51,482 nt of DNA from Sulfurivirga sp. (GTDB taxonomy: Bacteria; Pseudomonadota; Gammaproteobacteria; Thiomicrospirales; Thiomicrospiraceae): positions 1 to 51,482 of the forward strand of contig NZ_WFYD01000011.1 in NCBI RefSeq assembly GCF_015490265.1. Direction: 5' to 3'. The notes beneath the pieces were generated by a model. The model made no database searches. It had not been told where the DNA came from and was given only the letters and a program-made list of their open reading frames with translations. How positions within the stretch are numbered: the first letter of the stretch is position 1; each line of letters opens with the position of its first letter. Shown in pieces: positions 1-7,890 of this stretch. Both the position numbers and the translations under genes were made by a program.

Positions 1-405
1 AAGGGGACCCGGCTGCATGTCCTTTCCGTGGATGACGCGCTCAAGCTGCTCAAGGACAAGGGCTACAAGGCCTCGAAGATGGACAAGGACTCCATCAGCA
101 TGACCTATGAGGGCAGCAAGATCCTGCTGGTGCGCTATGACGACGGGGACTGGCAGAGCTACTATGGCACCAGCGGCATCTACATGACGCCCGCTCAGAT
201 CAACGAATGGAACCGCACCAAACGCCTCAACCGCGCCTACATCGACAGTGACGGCAATCCGGTGATCGAGTCTGACCTGCTGGTGGGCGACGGCATCACG
301 GACGGACAGTTCATGAACTTCGTCAAGGTGTTCATCGACGTCATCCGCCCGCAGTTCAAGGCGTTTGTCATCGACAAGGGCAGCACGAAGAAGCCGGGCA
401 AGTAA
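1..405 (+). CDS. YbjN-domain protein, 5'-truncated by window edge
   Basis: The frame is open from base 1, so the listed GTG at 28 is probably internal and the true start lies upstream of the window; 134 codons plus a stop are visible. The visible part reads as a YbjN (putative sensory transduction regulator) fold. It opens with a helix of the SVDDALKLLKDKGYKA type, continues with beta strands around SISMTYEGSKILLVRYDD, and ends with a helix containing FMNFVKVFIDVIRP before a short lysine-rich tail. Family members are small proteins of poorly known function, often exported in bacteria; any signal peptide here would lie outside the window. A strong terminator follows 21 bases after the stop, so this is the last gene of its transcript. 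The family call rests on sequence character only. Confidence 0.6.
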   Translation, partial: KGTRLHVLSVDDALKLLKDKGYKASKMDKDSISMTYEGSKILLVRYDDGDWQSYYGTSGIYMTPAQINEWNRTKRLNRAYIDSDGNPVIESDLLVGDGITDGQFMNFVKVFIDVIRPQFKAFVIDKGSTKKPGK

Positions 406-426
406 GCCTTTTCCGCCCGTTCAGAC

Positions 427-450
427 AGGCCGGCGCAAGCCGGCCTTTTT
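427..450 (+). terminator. Rho-independent terminator after the YbjN-like gene
   Basis: A perfect 8-bp stem, AGGCCGGC / GCCGGCCT, closes a GCAA loop and is followed by a run of T on the plus strand. On the minus strand there is no T-run, so it mainly serves the plus-strand gene; gloA converges on it from the other side. Confidence 0.85.
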
Positions 451-460
451 CGTTTGCCCG

Positions 461-847
461 TCAGCCACGCGGCCCGAGCAGTTCGATCTGGTACCCGTCC
501 GGATCTTCCACAAAGGCGATGATGGTGGTGCCTGCGTTCATCGGCCCCGCCTCGCGGATGATCTTGCCGCCCCGAGCACGGATCTCCTCCACCGCCCGAT
601 AGACATCGTCCACCTCAATGGCGATGTGGCCGAAGCCATTGCCCAGATCGTAGTGGTCCACGCCCCAGTTGTAGGTGAGCTCCAGCACGCAGGTATCCTT
701 CTCCTCGCCGTAGCCGAGGAAGGCCAGGGTGAACTTGCCGTCCGGATAGTCCTTGCGCCGCAGCAGTTTCATGCCCAGCACCTTGGTGTAGAAGTCGATG
801 GAACGGTCAAGATCGCCCACGCGGATCATGGTGTGCAGGAATCGCAT
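461..847 (-). CDS. gloA: Lactoylglutathione lyase (glyoxalase I)
   Basis: This 128-residue enzyme isomerises the methylglyoxal-glutathione hemithioacetal to S-lactoylglutathione, detoxifying methylglyoxal in the cytoplasm. The sequence follows the enterobacterial GloA pattern throughout: it begins [13 protein letters not shown], contains [15 protein letters not shown] and ends with [13 protein letters not shown]. All four metal ligands of the Ni-type enzyme are at the expected positions: His5, Glu56, His74 and Glu122. It lies downstream of the MFS gene, whose stop overlaps the gloA start by about 22 bases, so the two are probably translated from one mRNA that begins at or above aroC. Confidence 0.95.
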   Translation of the reverse strand: MRFLHTMIRVGDLDRSIDFYTKVLGMKLLRRKDYPDGKFTLAFLGYGEEKDTCVLELTYNWGVDHYDLGNGFGHIAIEVDDVYRAVEEIRARGGKIIREAGPMNAGTTIIAFVEDPDGYQIELLGPRG

Positions 848-1986
848 TGTCTAAATCCTCCGTGTCTGAAGATGAACAGTGCCAGCAGCGCCAGCGCCAA
901 TGATACGGCATACCCCAGCGTGCCGCCGCCCCAGTGCCACAGCCAGCCACCCAGCAGCGCCCCCACGCCGCCGCCCAGACCGTGACTGATGGCCGCATAG
1001 AGTCCCTGCCCGCGCACCTGTACCGGACCGGTAAAGATGCGGTCGATGAGGGTGATGGCGCAGCCGTGGAACAGGGCGTAGCTGGCGGCATGCAGTGCCT
1101 GGGCGAACAGCTGCACCGCCACCTCCGTGGGCCAGAGCATGTTCAGTCCCCAGCGCAAAGCCGTCAGGACGATGGCCACCTGCATGAGCGTCTCCACCGA
1201 CCAGCGGGCGAACAGCCGGTGCATCAACGAGAACAGCCCCACCTCCACGGCCACCGCCCAGGCCCACAGCAGGCTGATGAAGCTCTCGCCATAGCCCGCC
1301 TCGCGCCACGCCAGCGAATAGAAGTTGTAATAGACCCCGTGGGAGGCGGTCACCAGAAAGGTGGTGGCCAGCAGCGCCCACACCGTGGGGCGGCGCAGCA
1401 GCGCCCTCATGGAAGCCTCCGCCTCGTGATGCGCTGGTCGCGCCTCATCCCGCAGCCGCAGCGTGATGAAAAACACCAGTGCCGCCGCAGCGGTCAGCCA
1501 GACGGGCAGCTGCTCGATGCCGCCTCGCTCCAGCCCGGCACCGGCCACCATCACAGCGACGATGAAGCCCACCGATCCCCACAGGCGGATGCGCCCGTAG
1601 CGGCCCTTGTCGTGCAGACGTTCCAGCGTGATCGCCTCCACCTGCGGCAGCATGGCGTGGTAGAAGAAGCTGAAGGCCAGCGCCACCAGCAGTACCGGCC
1701 AGAAACGGGTGGTGAGCAGCCAGCCGGAGACAAACAGCAGCGTCAGCCCCGCCGCCAACCGTGCCCAGCGCGCCTTGTGGCCGGACTGATCACTCAGGTG
1801 ACCCCACAGGGCCGGCGCGATCAGCTTGGTGCCGATGAAGGCCCCCATGACCACGCCGATCTGCACCGGTGTCAGACCCAGATGGTCCAGCCACAGGCTG
1901 GCGTAGGGCACCAGCACGCCCAGCAGGGCGAAGTAGAAGAAATAGAAGCCGGACAGGTCGCCGTAGCGCAGCCAGTGGGTGCGCAT
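826..1986 (-). CDS. MFS transporter, HcaT/MFS_1-like
   Basis: This 386-residue polytopic membrane protein has about twelve hydrophobic segments and the MFS inter-helix signature [12 protein letters not shown] near residue 62. It resembles the MFS_1-like (3-phenylpropionate permease HcaT-type) group, including the N-terminal [20 protein letters not shown] and the [12 protein letters not shown] region. Substrate cannot be told from sequence. The ATG lies 3 bases after the aroC stop and the gene end overlaps gloA, giving a likely aroC-MFS-gloA transcript. MFS genes of this kind often follow prmB-aroC in gammaproteobacteria, so the position is probably inherited rather than functional. Confidence 0.85.
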   Translation of the reverse strand: MRTHWLRYGDLSGFYFFYFALLGVLVPYASLWLDHLGLTPVQIGVVMGAFIGTKLIAPALWGHLSDQSGHKARWARLAAGLTLLFVSGWLLTTRFWPVLLVALAFSFFYHAMLPQVEAITLERLHDKGRYGRIRLWGSVGFIVAVMVAGAGLERGGIEQLPVWLTAAAALVFFITLRLRDEARPAHHEAEASMRALLRRPTVWALLATTFLVTASHGVYYNFYSLAWREAGYGESFISLLWAWAVAVEVGLFSLMHRLFARWSVETLMQVAIVLTALRWGLNMLWPTEVAVQLFAQALHAASYALFHGCAITLIDRIFTGPVQVRGQGLYAAISHGLGGGVGALLGGWLWHWGGGTLGYAVSLALALLALFIFRHGGFRQCDSCTP

Positions 1987-1989
1987 GGC

Positions 1990-3093
1990 TCAGTCGTTCA
2001 GGCGCGCCAGATCCGGCATGGGCGGGGTCACGTCGGCGTTCTGGGCGCGGTGGCGCAGCCAGTGGTCCATCAGCACCAGCGCCAGCTGCGCCTCGGCGAT
2101 GGGCACGGCGCGGATGCCGACGCAGGGATCGTGCCGCCCCTTGGTGACCATCTCGGTGGGCCGCATGTCGCGGGTGACGCTGCGCCCGGGCACCATGATG
2201 CTGGAAGTGGGCTTGAGCGCCAGCCGGGCGATGATGTCCTGCCCGGTGGAGATGCCGCCCAGCACACCGCCGGCGTGATTGGAGAGGAAGCCCCGCTCCG
2301 GGGTGATCTCGTCCCGATGCTCGCTGCCCCGCTGGCTGACCACGGCGAAGCCATCACCGATCTCCACCCCCTTGACGGCGTTGATGCTCATCAAGGCCTT
2401 GGCGATGTCGGCATCCAGACGGTCGAACACCGGCTCGCCCAGCCCCACCGGCACGCCGGTGGCCACCACCTCCACCAGCGCACCGATGGAGTCGCCGGTC
2501 TTTTTCAGATCGATGAGAAACTGCTCCATCTTCGGCAATGCCTCCGGATCGGGGCAGAAGAGCGGGTTGGTGGCGATGAAGTCCCGCTCCACCCGCTCAA
2601 TGGCCACCGGGCCGATCTGGCGCACGTAGCCGTAGATCTCCACCCCCAGCCGCTCGCGCAGATACTTGCGGGCAATGGCGCCGGCGGCCACGCGCATGGC
2701 CGTCTCCCGCGCCGAGGAACGTCCCCCGCCGCGATAGTCGCGGATGCCGTATTTCTGCAGGTAAGTGTAGTCCGCATGGGCCGGGCGGAAGGTGTCGGCG
2801 ATCTTGCCGTAGTCGCGGGAACGCTGGTCGGTGTTCTCAATCACCATGGCGATCGGCGTGCCGGTGGTGCGCCCTTCGAACACGCCGGAGAGAATGCGCA
2901 CCTGGTCCGGTTCGCGCCGCGGTGTGGTGAACTTGGAGCTGCCGGGGCGACGCCGGTCCAGATCCCGCTGAATATCCGCCTCGCTCAGTTCCAGCCCCGG
3001 GGGGCAGCCATCCACGATGCACACCAGCGCCGGACCGTGGCTCTCGCCGGCGGTGGTGACGCGAAACAGTTCTCCCAGCGTGTTGCCTGCCAT
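1990..3093 (-). CDS. aroC: Chorismate synthase
   Basis: AroC catalyses the last shikimate-pathway step, 5-enolpyruvylshikimate-3-phosphate to chorismate, using reduced FMN. The 367 residues match the family length and carry its signatures: [18 protein letters not shown] near residue 16, [18 protein letters not shown], the RPAHADYTY region and [13 protein letters not shown] near residue 125. Near the C-terminus, [16 protein letters not shown] is also typical. The ATG has a strong AGGAGG ribosome-binding site 5-6 bases upstream. A terminator ends the transcript of the upstream carbonic anhydrase gene, so aroC probably has its own promoter in the roughly 70 bases after it; a TAGAAT -10-like hexamer is visible there without a good -35. 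Confidence 0.97.
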   Translation of the reverse strand: MAGNTLGELFRVTTAGESHGPALVCIVDGCPPGLELSEADIQRDLDRRRPGSSKFTTPRREPDQVRILSGVFEGRTTGTPIAMVIENTDQRSRDYGKIADTFRPAHADYTYLQKYGIRDYRGGGRSSARETAMRVAAGAIARKYLRERLGVEIYGYVRQIGPVAIERVERDFIATNPLFCPDPEALPKMEQFLIDLKKTGDSIGALVEVVATGVPVGLGEPVFDRLDADIAKALMSINAVKGVEIGDGFAVVSQRGSEHRDEITPERGFLSNHAGGVLGGISTGQDIIARLALKPTSSIMVPGRSVTRDMRPTEMVTKGRHDPCVGIRAVPIAEAQLALVLMDHWLRHRAQNADVTPPMPDLARLND

Positions 3094-3164
3094 GGCGACC
3101 TCCTGAAAACGTCAATCCGCATATTCTATCAGCCCGCCATCACACTGCCTTGGCGCCTGAGACG

Positions 3165-3193
3165 AAAAAGGCGCGCCCAAGGGCGCGCCTTTT
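3165..3193 (-). terminator. Terminator after the first carbonic anhydrase gene
   Basis: A 9-bp GC-only stem, GGCGCGCCC / GGGCGCGCC, with a 2-base loop is flanked by A5 on one side and T4 on the other, so it can act in both directions. On the minus strand it ends the carbonic anhydrase transcript 26 bases after its stop and separates it from aroC. Confidence 0.85.
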
Positions 3194-3218
3194 CCCGTGC
3201 TGGAACACCGAAACGCGT

Positions 3219-4031
3219 TTACTGACCGCTCCAGGACTTGAGCATGTGACGGGCATAGTGCGGCTGCACCGGACGGTTGTTGTGGCCCAGCAGCTTCTGC
3301 AGGGCGGCGATCTGCGCCTCGGACGCCTCGATCGGCTGACGGAACACCATCCAGTAGACCCCTTCAGAGCACGGCGGGGTGGTCAGTGAGCCACTGTACT
3401 TGTAGAAGCGGCGGTCATGGGGAAAGAACTTCGTAAGATCGATATGTACCTGCTCATGGGTGTGCGCCTTGCCGATATCCGCCGGCAGGTGATCGATCAG
3501 CTTCTGCAATTCCGGATTTTCCGCCCCGGTGCGGTAGAGAATGCCGATCACCGCCAGATTGCCATGGGCGTCCTTGTGCACCAGATGCATCTCCATCGGC
3601 AGATTCTCGCCGTTATGCTGGTGCTCGCTGGGCGTGTGGAAGTGAAACTGCAACAGATCGAAGCGGTGACCACCCACCTTGATGTAGCTGCCGGCAGGAT
3701 AGTTGACCTGCACCGTATGACCGTTGTTGATCACGTTCAGCGCCGGCGTGCCGTAGGCGATGTCCACGGCCGGCAGGCCGACCGTACCCACCGCCAGCGT
3801 GTCATCCAGATTGACCGGCGACTGGTTGCGCCCGGTCTTGCAGGTGGAAAACCCGGGATCAAGATCGCCCCAGTGCGCGGGGCCGGTCGCACCCTCGTAA
3901 CCCCAGTGGGCAGTATGAGCATGCGCGGCAGCCGGCGCATGGGCGCCATGCTCCGCATGCTCCTTGGCCAGCGCCAGTCCGCTGCCAGCCGCCCACAGGG
4001 CGACACCCAGTGCCAGTGCGTGTTTCTTCAT
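3219..4031 (-). CDS. Periplasmic alpha-carbonic anhydrase (copy 1)
   Basis: This 270-residue exported enzyme interconverts CO2 and bicarbonate in the periplasm. I place the start at the ATG at 4031, 8 bases after a GGAGG site; the TTG two codons upstream is too close to it. A signal peptide (MKKHALALGVALWAAGSGLALA) precedes a short His/Ala-rich segment. The alpha-CA domain then runs from HWGYEG to the C-terminus. Zinc ligands His130 and His132 (QFHFHTPSEH) and His149 (MEMHLVH) are present, as are the proton-shuttle His105 (NNGHTVQV), gatekeeper Glu136 and the SLTTPPCSEG active-site loop. Cys64 and Cys221 match the disulfide pair of exported bacterial alpha-CAs. It is a clear paralogue of the next gene upstream. 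A terminator hairpin sits between the two, so expression may be separate. Confidence 0.95.
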   Translation of the reverse strand: MKKHALALGVALWAAGSGLALAKEHAEHGAHAPAAAHAHTAHWGYEGATGPAHWGDLDPGFSTCKTGRNQSPVNLDDTLAVGTVGLPAVDIAYGTPALNVINNGHTVQVNYPAGSYIKVGGHRFDLLQFHFHTPSEHQHNGENLPMEMHLVHKDAHGNLAVIGILYRTGAENPELQKLIDHLPADIGKAHTHEQVHIDLTKFFPHDRRFYKYSGSLTTPPCSEGVYWMVFRQPIEASEAQIAALQKLLGHNNRPVQPHYARHMLKSWSGQ

Positions 4032-4065
4032 GTGCAATGCCTCCGAACAATCATTTCAACCAAAC

Positions 4066-4100
4066 AAAAAACGCCCGCCATTCTATCGGGATGGCGGGCG
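4066..4100 (-). terminator. Terminator between the two carbonic anhydrase genes
   Basis: A 10-bp stem, CGCCCGCCAT / ATGGCGGGCG, with a 9-base loop is followed on the minus strand by six T. It lies 48 bases after the stop of the upstream carbonic anhydrase gene and 35 bases before the start of the downstream one. It could be a full terminator or an attenuator for copy 1. Confidence 0.8.
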
Positions 4101-4106
4101 CGTTTA

Positions 4107-4135
4107 ATAACAGTTACCTATATTCAGGATTGCAA
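4107..4135 (-). promoter_or_regulatory. Possible promoter for carbonic anhydrase copy 1
   Basis: On the minus strand TTGCAA and TGTTAT are separated by 17 bases in an otherwise AT-rich gap; each hexamer matches consensus at four of six positions. The predicted start point falls at about base 4100, exactly the outer edge of the terminator hairpin. A transcript from here would begin with that stem-loop. Weak evidence. Confidence 0.3.
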
Positions 4136-4148
4136 AATTAGCCGCTGA

Positions 4149-5141
4149 TCAATAGTAATAGACCGGTTCGTCCTGCCGCTGCTCGAACCAGGACTTGAGG
4201 ATATGGCGGGCGTAGCGGGGCTGCACAGGCCGATTGTTGGCGCCCAGCACCCGCTCCATGGCCTCCAACTGCTCGGGTGCAGCCTCCACCGGTGTCTTGA
4301 ACACCATCCAGTAGACCCCTTCCGAACAGGGCGGCGTGGTCAGCGAGCCGCTGTATTTGTAAAAGCGCGTGTCCTTCGGAAAGAATTTGACCGCATTGAC
4401 GCGCACCTCTCGGTAGCGGACCGGCTTGCCCGGCTTTTTCGGCAGGTGCCGGATGAGCTTTTCCAGCTCATTGTTGAACGCCCCTTCCTTGAACAGGATG
4501 CCGATCACCGCCAGATTGCCGTCCCCGTCCCGGTGCACCAGATGCATTTCCATCGGATAGTTGAAGCCGTCCAGCTGATGTTCGCTGGGCGTGTGGAAGT
4601 GGAACTGGAGCAGTTCATAGCGGTGATCGCCCACCTTGATGTAGCTGTTGCCGACCGGATAGCTCACCTGCACCGTATGGCCGTTATTGACGATCTTCAT
4701 CTGTGGCGCGCCATAGACCACTTCCAGCGAAGGCAGATCCTGCGCACCCACACTGCCCTTCTTGCGGCGGATGTCCACCGGCGACTGGTTGCGCCCCAGC
4801 TTGCACAGAATGTAGTCCGGGGACAGATCGCCCCAGTGACGCGGGCCGGTATCCCCGCGATAGCCCCAGTGGACACCGTGTTTCCCCGCCGCCTTTTTAT
4901 GGGAGGCCGGCTTCCGGGCGGGTGCCTGTGCTGCATGCCCCTCAGAAGATGGACGGCCATGGCTACTATCTGCCGTCCCGCCGGCATATTTCTGCGCTTC
5001 CTGCTCCAGATTGATGATGGGCTGATCCGGGGGCAGCTTGACCGGCTTGACCTTGTGACCGGCTGGCGGTGCGCCATGTTCCGCCGCGGCCGCGCCGCTG
5101 CTCAGCGCCAGCCCCAGCATCAATACGACAATGCGTTTCAT
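4149..5141 (-). CDS. Periplasmic alpha-carbonic anhydrase (copy 2) with long N-terminal linker
   Basis: This 330-residue paralogue of the neighbouring enzyme has a signal peptide (MKRIVVLMLGLALSSGAAAA). About 68 residues of Pro/His/Lys/Ala-rich, probably disordered sequence (22-89) follow before the catalytic domain at HWGYRGDTGP. Zinc ligands His181, His183 and His200, shuttle His155, the SLTTPPCSEG loop and the Cys113/Cys272 pair are all kept, so it should be active. The C-terminus ends in an unusual PVYYY tail. Its ATG overlaps the prmB stop as ATGA, implying translational coupling to prmB. The linker is absent from copy 1 and may anchor the enzyme to the envelope or a partner, though nothing in the sequence names one. 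Confidence 0.95.
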   Translation of the reverse strand: MKRIVVLMLGLALSSGAAAAEHGAPPAGHKVKPVKLPPDQPIINLEQEAQKYAGGTADSSHGRPSSEGHAAQAPARKPASHKKAAGKHGVHWGYRGDTGPRHWGDLSPDYILCKLGRNQSPVDIRRKKGSVGAQDLPSLEVVYGAPQMKIVNNGHTVQVSYPVGNSYIKVGDHRYELLQFHFHTPSEHQLDGFNYPMEMHLVHRDGDGNLAVIGILFKEGAFNNELEKLIRHLPKKPGKPVRYREVRVNAVKFFPKDTRFYKYSGSLTTPPCSEGVYWMVFKTPVEAAPEQLEAMERVLGANNRPVQPRYARHILKSWFEQRQDEPVYYY

Positions 5142-6076
5142 GCGTTCGTTCCCTCTCTGCGCGCCTGCAGAATATCGTCAAAGGCTTCCAGCTCCGAGCG
5201 GTTGAGGGCGAACACGCCCTCCCCACCCCGTTCGAACTCGAACCAGTAGAACGGCAGCTCCGGGTAGGCCTCTACCAGATTCATCCAGCTGACACCCACC
5301 TCCACGATCAGCACGCCGTTGTCCGTCAGGTAGTTCTTGGCATCGGCAAGCATCTTCCGTACCAGATCCAACCCATCCTCGCCGGCGGCCAGCCCCAGTT
5401 CCGGCTCCTGGCGGTATTCCGGCGGCAGATGGGCCATCTCGATGGCGTCCACATAGGGCGGATTGGAGAGAATCAGGTCATACCTGCGCCCCTCAAGGGC
5501 GGAAAACAGATCGGAGTGGATCACCTCGGCGCGGCCCTCGAGGCCGTGCAGCACCACATTCTCACGCGCCACCTCGAGCGCCTCCGGCGAGATGTCGGCA
5601 AGATCCACCCGCGCATGGGGCAGCGCCTGCAGGCTGGCGATCCCGATGCAGCCGGAGCCGGTGCACAGGTCCAGCACCCGTGTCACCGCCTCCGGATCCA
5701 CCCAGCCGTCAAACTGCCGTTCGATCAGCTCCGCGATGGGAGAACGGGGCACCAGCACATGCTCGTTCACCTTGAAACGCAGCCCGGCAAACCACGCCTC
5801 GCCCACCAGATAGGCCGCCGGCTTGCGGGTCTCTATGCGCTGGTCGAACAGCCGCGCCAACTCTGCCCTTTCGGCCAGCGTCAGGCGGCTGTGCCAGTAG
5901 CGTTCCGGCAGATTCCAGGGCAGTTTCAGGGCGGAAAAAGCCAGAAAGCGCGCCTCATCCAGTGCATTGTCAGTGCCATGGCCGTAATGCAGACCGGCAC
6001 GCTCGAAGCGACTTGCGCCCCAGCGGATGAAGTCGATCAGGGTTTCCAGCCCCTCTGGCTGTTCCGAATGCAGCAT
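5138..6076 (-). CDS. prmB: 50S ribosomal protein L3 N5-glutamine methyltransferase
   Basis: PrmB methylates a glutamine side chain of ribosomal protein L3 using S-adenosylmethionine, which helps ribosome assembly. The 312 residues contain an N-terminal helical domain, the SAM-binding motif DLCTGSGCIGI at 136-146 and the glutamine-methyltransferase signature NPPY at 205-208. PrmB rather than PrmC (release-factor methyltransferase) is favoured by length, by the LVPRSPIAELI motif and by the usual prmB-aroC neighbourhood. Here that neighbourhood is interrupted by two carbonic anhydrase genes. The stop overlaps the start of the first of them by 4 bases. Confidence 0.92.
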   Translation of the reverse strand: MLHSEQPEGLETLIDFIRWGASRFERAGLHYGHGTDNALDEARFLAFSALKLPWNLPERYWHSRLTLAERAELARLFDQRIETRKPAAYLVGEAWFAGLRFKVNEHVLVPRSPIAELIERQFDGWVDPEAVTRVLDLCTGSGCIGIASLQALPHARVDLADISPEALEVARENVVLHGLEGRAEVIHSDLFSALEGRRYDLILSNPPYVDAIEMAHLPPEYRQEPELGLAAGEDGLDLVRKMLADAKNYLTDNGVLIVEVGVSWMNLVEAYPELPFYWFEFERGGEGVFALNRSELEAFDDILQARREGTNA

Positions 6077-6156
6077 GAAGTCATCTCGCCTTGAAGTTCA
6101 GGCGGACATTATCGGTGGAAAACGGGAATTTGCGAAGGAAAACGAAGAAGGGAGTG

Positions 6157-6230
6157 TGGAGGCCGGGGCCGGAATCGAACCGACGTCCAAGGATTTGCAA
6201 TCCTCTGTATAACCACTCTACCACCCGGCC
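6157..6230 (-). tRNA. tRNA-Cys (GCA)
   Basis: A complete 74-base cloverleaf with acceptor GGCCGGG/CCCGGCC, anticodon loop TTGCAAA giving anticodon GCA, T-loop GGTTCGATTCC and an encoded CCA. It lies 4 bases downstream of tRNA-Gly and shares its promoter. Confidence 0.96.
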
Positions 6231-6234
6231 GAAC

Positions 6235-6310
6235 TGGAGCGGGAAACGGGACTCGAACCCGCGACCCCAACCTTGGCAAGGTTGTGCTCTACCAACTGAG
6301 CTATTCCCGC
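6235..6310 (-). tRNA. tRNA-Gly (GCC)
   Basis: A complete 76-base cloverleaf with acceptor GCGGGAA/TTCCCGC, anticodon loop TTGCCAA giving anticodon GCC, T-arm CGGGTTCGAGTCCCG and an encoded CCA. It is the first of a two-tRNA transcript with tRNA-Cys. Confidence 0.97.
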
Positions 6311-6322
6311 GAAGTGCTGCGT

Positions 6323-6350
6323 ATTATAGAGCAGCGCGGACGGTTGTCAA
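6323..6350 (-). promoter_or_regulatory. Sigma-70 promoter of the tRNA-Gly/tRNA-Cys operon
   Basis: Both hexamers are perfect consensus on the minus strand: TTGACA, a 16-base spacer, then TATAAT. The predicted start lies about 6 bases before the tRNA-Gly 5' end. The -35 box contains the TGA stop codon of bolA. Confidence 0.88.
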
Positions 6351-6646
6351 TGCCCGCCCTGACACGCGGGTGAGGCCGGCGCCGCCCCCTTCTCGGCCCA
6401 CTCCTGCGGCGTGTAGGTATGCAGCGCCAGCGCATGGAAACGGGGCAGCAGCGCCGCCAGCGCCCGATTGACGGCGCGATGGCGGGCGATCAGCTTCTCG
6501 CCCTCAAAGCGGTCGCTGACCAGCACCACCTTGAAGTGACTTTCCGTGGCCGGACCACTGTGCATGTGGCTCTCGTTGATCACCTCCAGATGCACCGGCG
6601 CGAACGCCTCGCGCAATGTCTGTTCGATCTGCGCCTGCAGACTCAT
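6347..6646 (-). CDS. bolA: BolA family protein
   Basis: This 99-residue BolA-family protein is of the type that pairs with monothiol glutaredoxins in iron-sulfur trafficking and can bind DNA as a stress morphogen. The class II KH-like core is clear: ESHMHSGPATESHFKVVLVSDRF near residues 25-47, with the conserved His of HFKV, then LIARHRAVNRAL. The loop form and length suggest BolA itself rather than IbaG, which is encoded separately at 16977. The ATG overlaps the stop of the upstream DUF302 gene by one base (TGATG), so the two are an operon. The stop codon lies inside the -35 box of the tRNA promoter. Confidence 0.9.
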   Translation of the reverse strand: MSLQAQIEQTLREAFAPVHLEVINESHMHSGPATESHFKVVLVSDRFEGEKLIARHRAVNRALAALLPRFHALALHTYTPQEWAEKGAAPASPACQGGH

Positions 6647-7128
6647 CAGTAATTCTCCACAATACCTTCGATGATGCTACGCAGCAGCTTTTCAACCGGC
6701 TTGTAGGCGGGCGTGTCCGCCGGCGGCACCCGATAGCTCAGATACACCTTGCCCGGCTCGCCCTTCACGTCATACACGGCGATGGCATAGGGGCACAGCA
6801 CCACATTGTGCGGATTGGCGCGCACCAGCTTCTGAGAGATATCCGCCTTGCAGAACAGAAAGATCTCGGAGCCATGGGGATAGACCGAATCCTTGTAGCC
6901 GATGTCCTTGCCGGTGCGGTCCAGCATGGCCTTGGCGTGGCTGATGTAGCTGATCACCATGCCGCGCGACTCGATGGCATCCTTCAGGTCGGCGCGCACA
7001 TCCTCGTAATTGCCTTCCACCTGCCACACCATCGCCTGGCCGATGCGCTGCGGCCAGCCTTCGGCGCCCGCCCAGGCGTTCAACCACAGCCCCAACCACA
7101 GCGTCGCCATCCATACAGCCTTTTTCAT
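6646..7128 (-). CDS. Exported DUF302-type protein
   Basis: This 160-residue protein has an N-terminal signal peptide (MKKAVWMATLWLGLWLNAWAGA). The mature part resembles DUF302: QVEGNYEDVRADLKDAIESRGM, then a SEIFLFCKADISQKL segment, the strand HNVVLCPYAIAVYD and a closing helix. DUF302 proteins have no settled enzymatic role, and some occur with sulfur or redox genes. Two cysteines (FLFCKA, VLCPYA) remain in the mature chain. It is translationally linked to bolA, and the divergent ferredoxin gene shares the intergenic promoter region. Confidence 0.75.
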   Translation of the reverse strand: MKKAVWMATLWLGLWLNAWAGAEGWPQRIGQAMVWQVEGNYEDVRADLKDAIESRGMVISYISHAKAMLDRTGKDIGYKDSVYPHGSEIFLFCKADISQKLVRANPHNVVLCPYAIAVYDVKGEPGKVYLSYRVPPADTPAYKPVEKLLRSIIEGIVENY

Positions 7129-7161
7129 CCCCTTACCCCTTTTGTGCCCTGAAAGCTTTCA

Positions 7162-7192
7162 ATTCTACACCTGCGTTCCGGGCAGATAAAAT
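7162..7192. promoter_or_regulatory. Divergent promoter region for the ferredoxin and DUF302-bolA genes
   Basis: On the plus strand TCTACA at 7164-7169 and TAAAAT at 7187-7192 are 17 bases apart. On the minus strand a TAGAAT -10-like hexamer at 7162-7167 overlaps the plus-strand -35, with a poorer -35 17 bases above it. The two promoters would compete for polymerase. Confidence 0.45.
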
Positions 7193-7228
7193 AAGCGGCA
7201 TTTATCCAACCACATCAAGGAGCGTTCC

Positions 7229-7483
7229 ATGAGCAAGATCATCGTCAAGGGCCAGGGCGAGTGCGAATTCGACGGCCAGTTCTCCATTCTGGAATGTCTG
7301 GACGAAGCCGGCTTTGACGTGCCCTACAGCTGCCGGGGCGGCAGCTGTGGCGCCTGCGAGGTGAAGCTGGTGCAGGGCGAGGTGGACTATGTGCAGGAAA
7401 CCGCCTACGAGCCCCAGCCGGGCCACATCCTCACTTGCTCCACCATTCCGAAGAGCGAAATTGTCGAAATCGAGCTGCCCTGA
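7229..7483 (+). CDS. 2Fe-2S ferredoxin, plant type
   Basis: This 84-residue soluble electron carrier has the CX4CX2C...C pattern of plant-type ferredoxins: Cys35, Cys40 and Cys43 in YSCRGGSCGACEVKL, and Cys70 in HILTCSTIP. The ATG follows an AAGGAG site by 8 bases. The gene is monocistronic, with its own promoter and a strong terminator 23 bases after the stop. The small size and lack of fused domains show a standalone carrier; the partner reductase or oxygenase is not encoded nearby. It differs from the ISC-type Fdx, whose cysteine spacing is CX5CX2C. Confidence 0.92.
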   Translation: MSKIIVKGQGECEFDGQFSILECLDEAGFDVPYSCRGGSCGACEVKLVQGEVDYVQETAYEPQPGHILTCSTIPKSEIVEIELP

Positions 7484-7506
7484 GGAAAAACGCCTTCCAC
7501 AGCATG

Positions 7507-7531
7507 AAAAACCGGCCTTGCGCCGGTTTTT
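7507..7531 (+). terminator. Terminator after the ferredoxin gene
   Basis: The stem AAAAACCGGC / GCCGGTTTTT with a 5-base loop has A- and T-runs on its two sides, so it works in both directions. Confidence 0.88.
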
Positions 7532-7556
7532 CTTTGCGGCGGCTCACGGCCGCTCC

Positions 7557-7579
7557 GTAAAAATGGGGGAGACCCCGTC
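7557..7579 (+). repeat. 23-bp dispersed motif, copy 1
   Basis: Matches GYAAAANNR followed by GGGGAGACCCCGT and a pyrimidine. The reverse complement reads GGGGTCTCCCC followed by a short T-run, like a compact terminator facing away from radA. Identical 16-base A-tract/core sequence recurs in copy 8. Confidence 0.9.
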
Positions 7580-7767
7580 ACCGCCATCCACCGCCATTGC
7601 CGCCGGTCAGACCTTCATCCACGCCAGCCCGGCATTCTCCAGACACGGTGTGCCCAGCAGAAAGCCGGGCGGCATCAAGACAGACCCTCCTCGCCCGCTC
7701 TGCCCCATGGACCCCCCCTGACGCGCGAAAAAACGGGCCATTTTCCGGGCGGCCCGCAACGCATCCT

Positions 7768-7790
7768 GCAAAAGCGGGGGAGACCCCGTC
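7768..7790 (+). repeat. 23-bp dispersed motif, copy 2
   Basis: Same core GGGGAGACCCCGT preceded at fixed distance by GCAAAA. It is 211 bases from copy 1 and 123 bases from copy 3, with unrelated sequence between apart from a GGGCC/GGCCC stem upstream. Confidence 0.9.
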
Positions 7791-7890
7791 GCCAACCGCC
7801 CTTCTGACCGTCAATCGCCCCCCTGCATGCCTGACTCCCGATTTCAGAGGCATTCTTTGGGTCGGTTTACGCGCGGCAGACGCGCGTCCT

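Noticed and set aside
934-3225. 763-codon plus-strand ORF opposite the MFS gene and aroC
   Set aside because: Composition is typical of an antisense frame in GC-rich DNA; both real genes are on the other strand.
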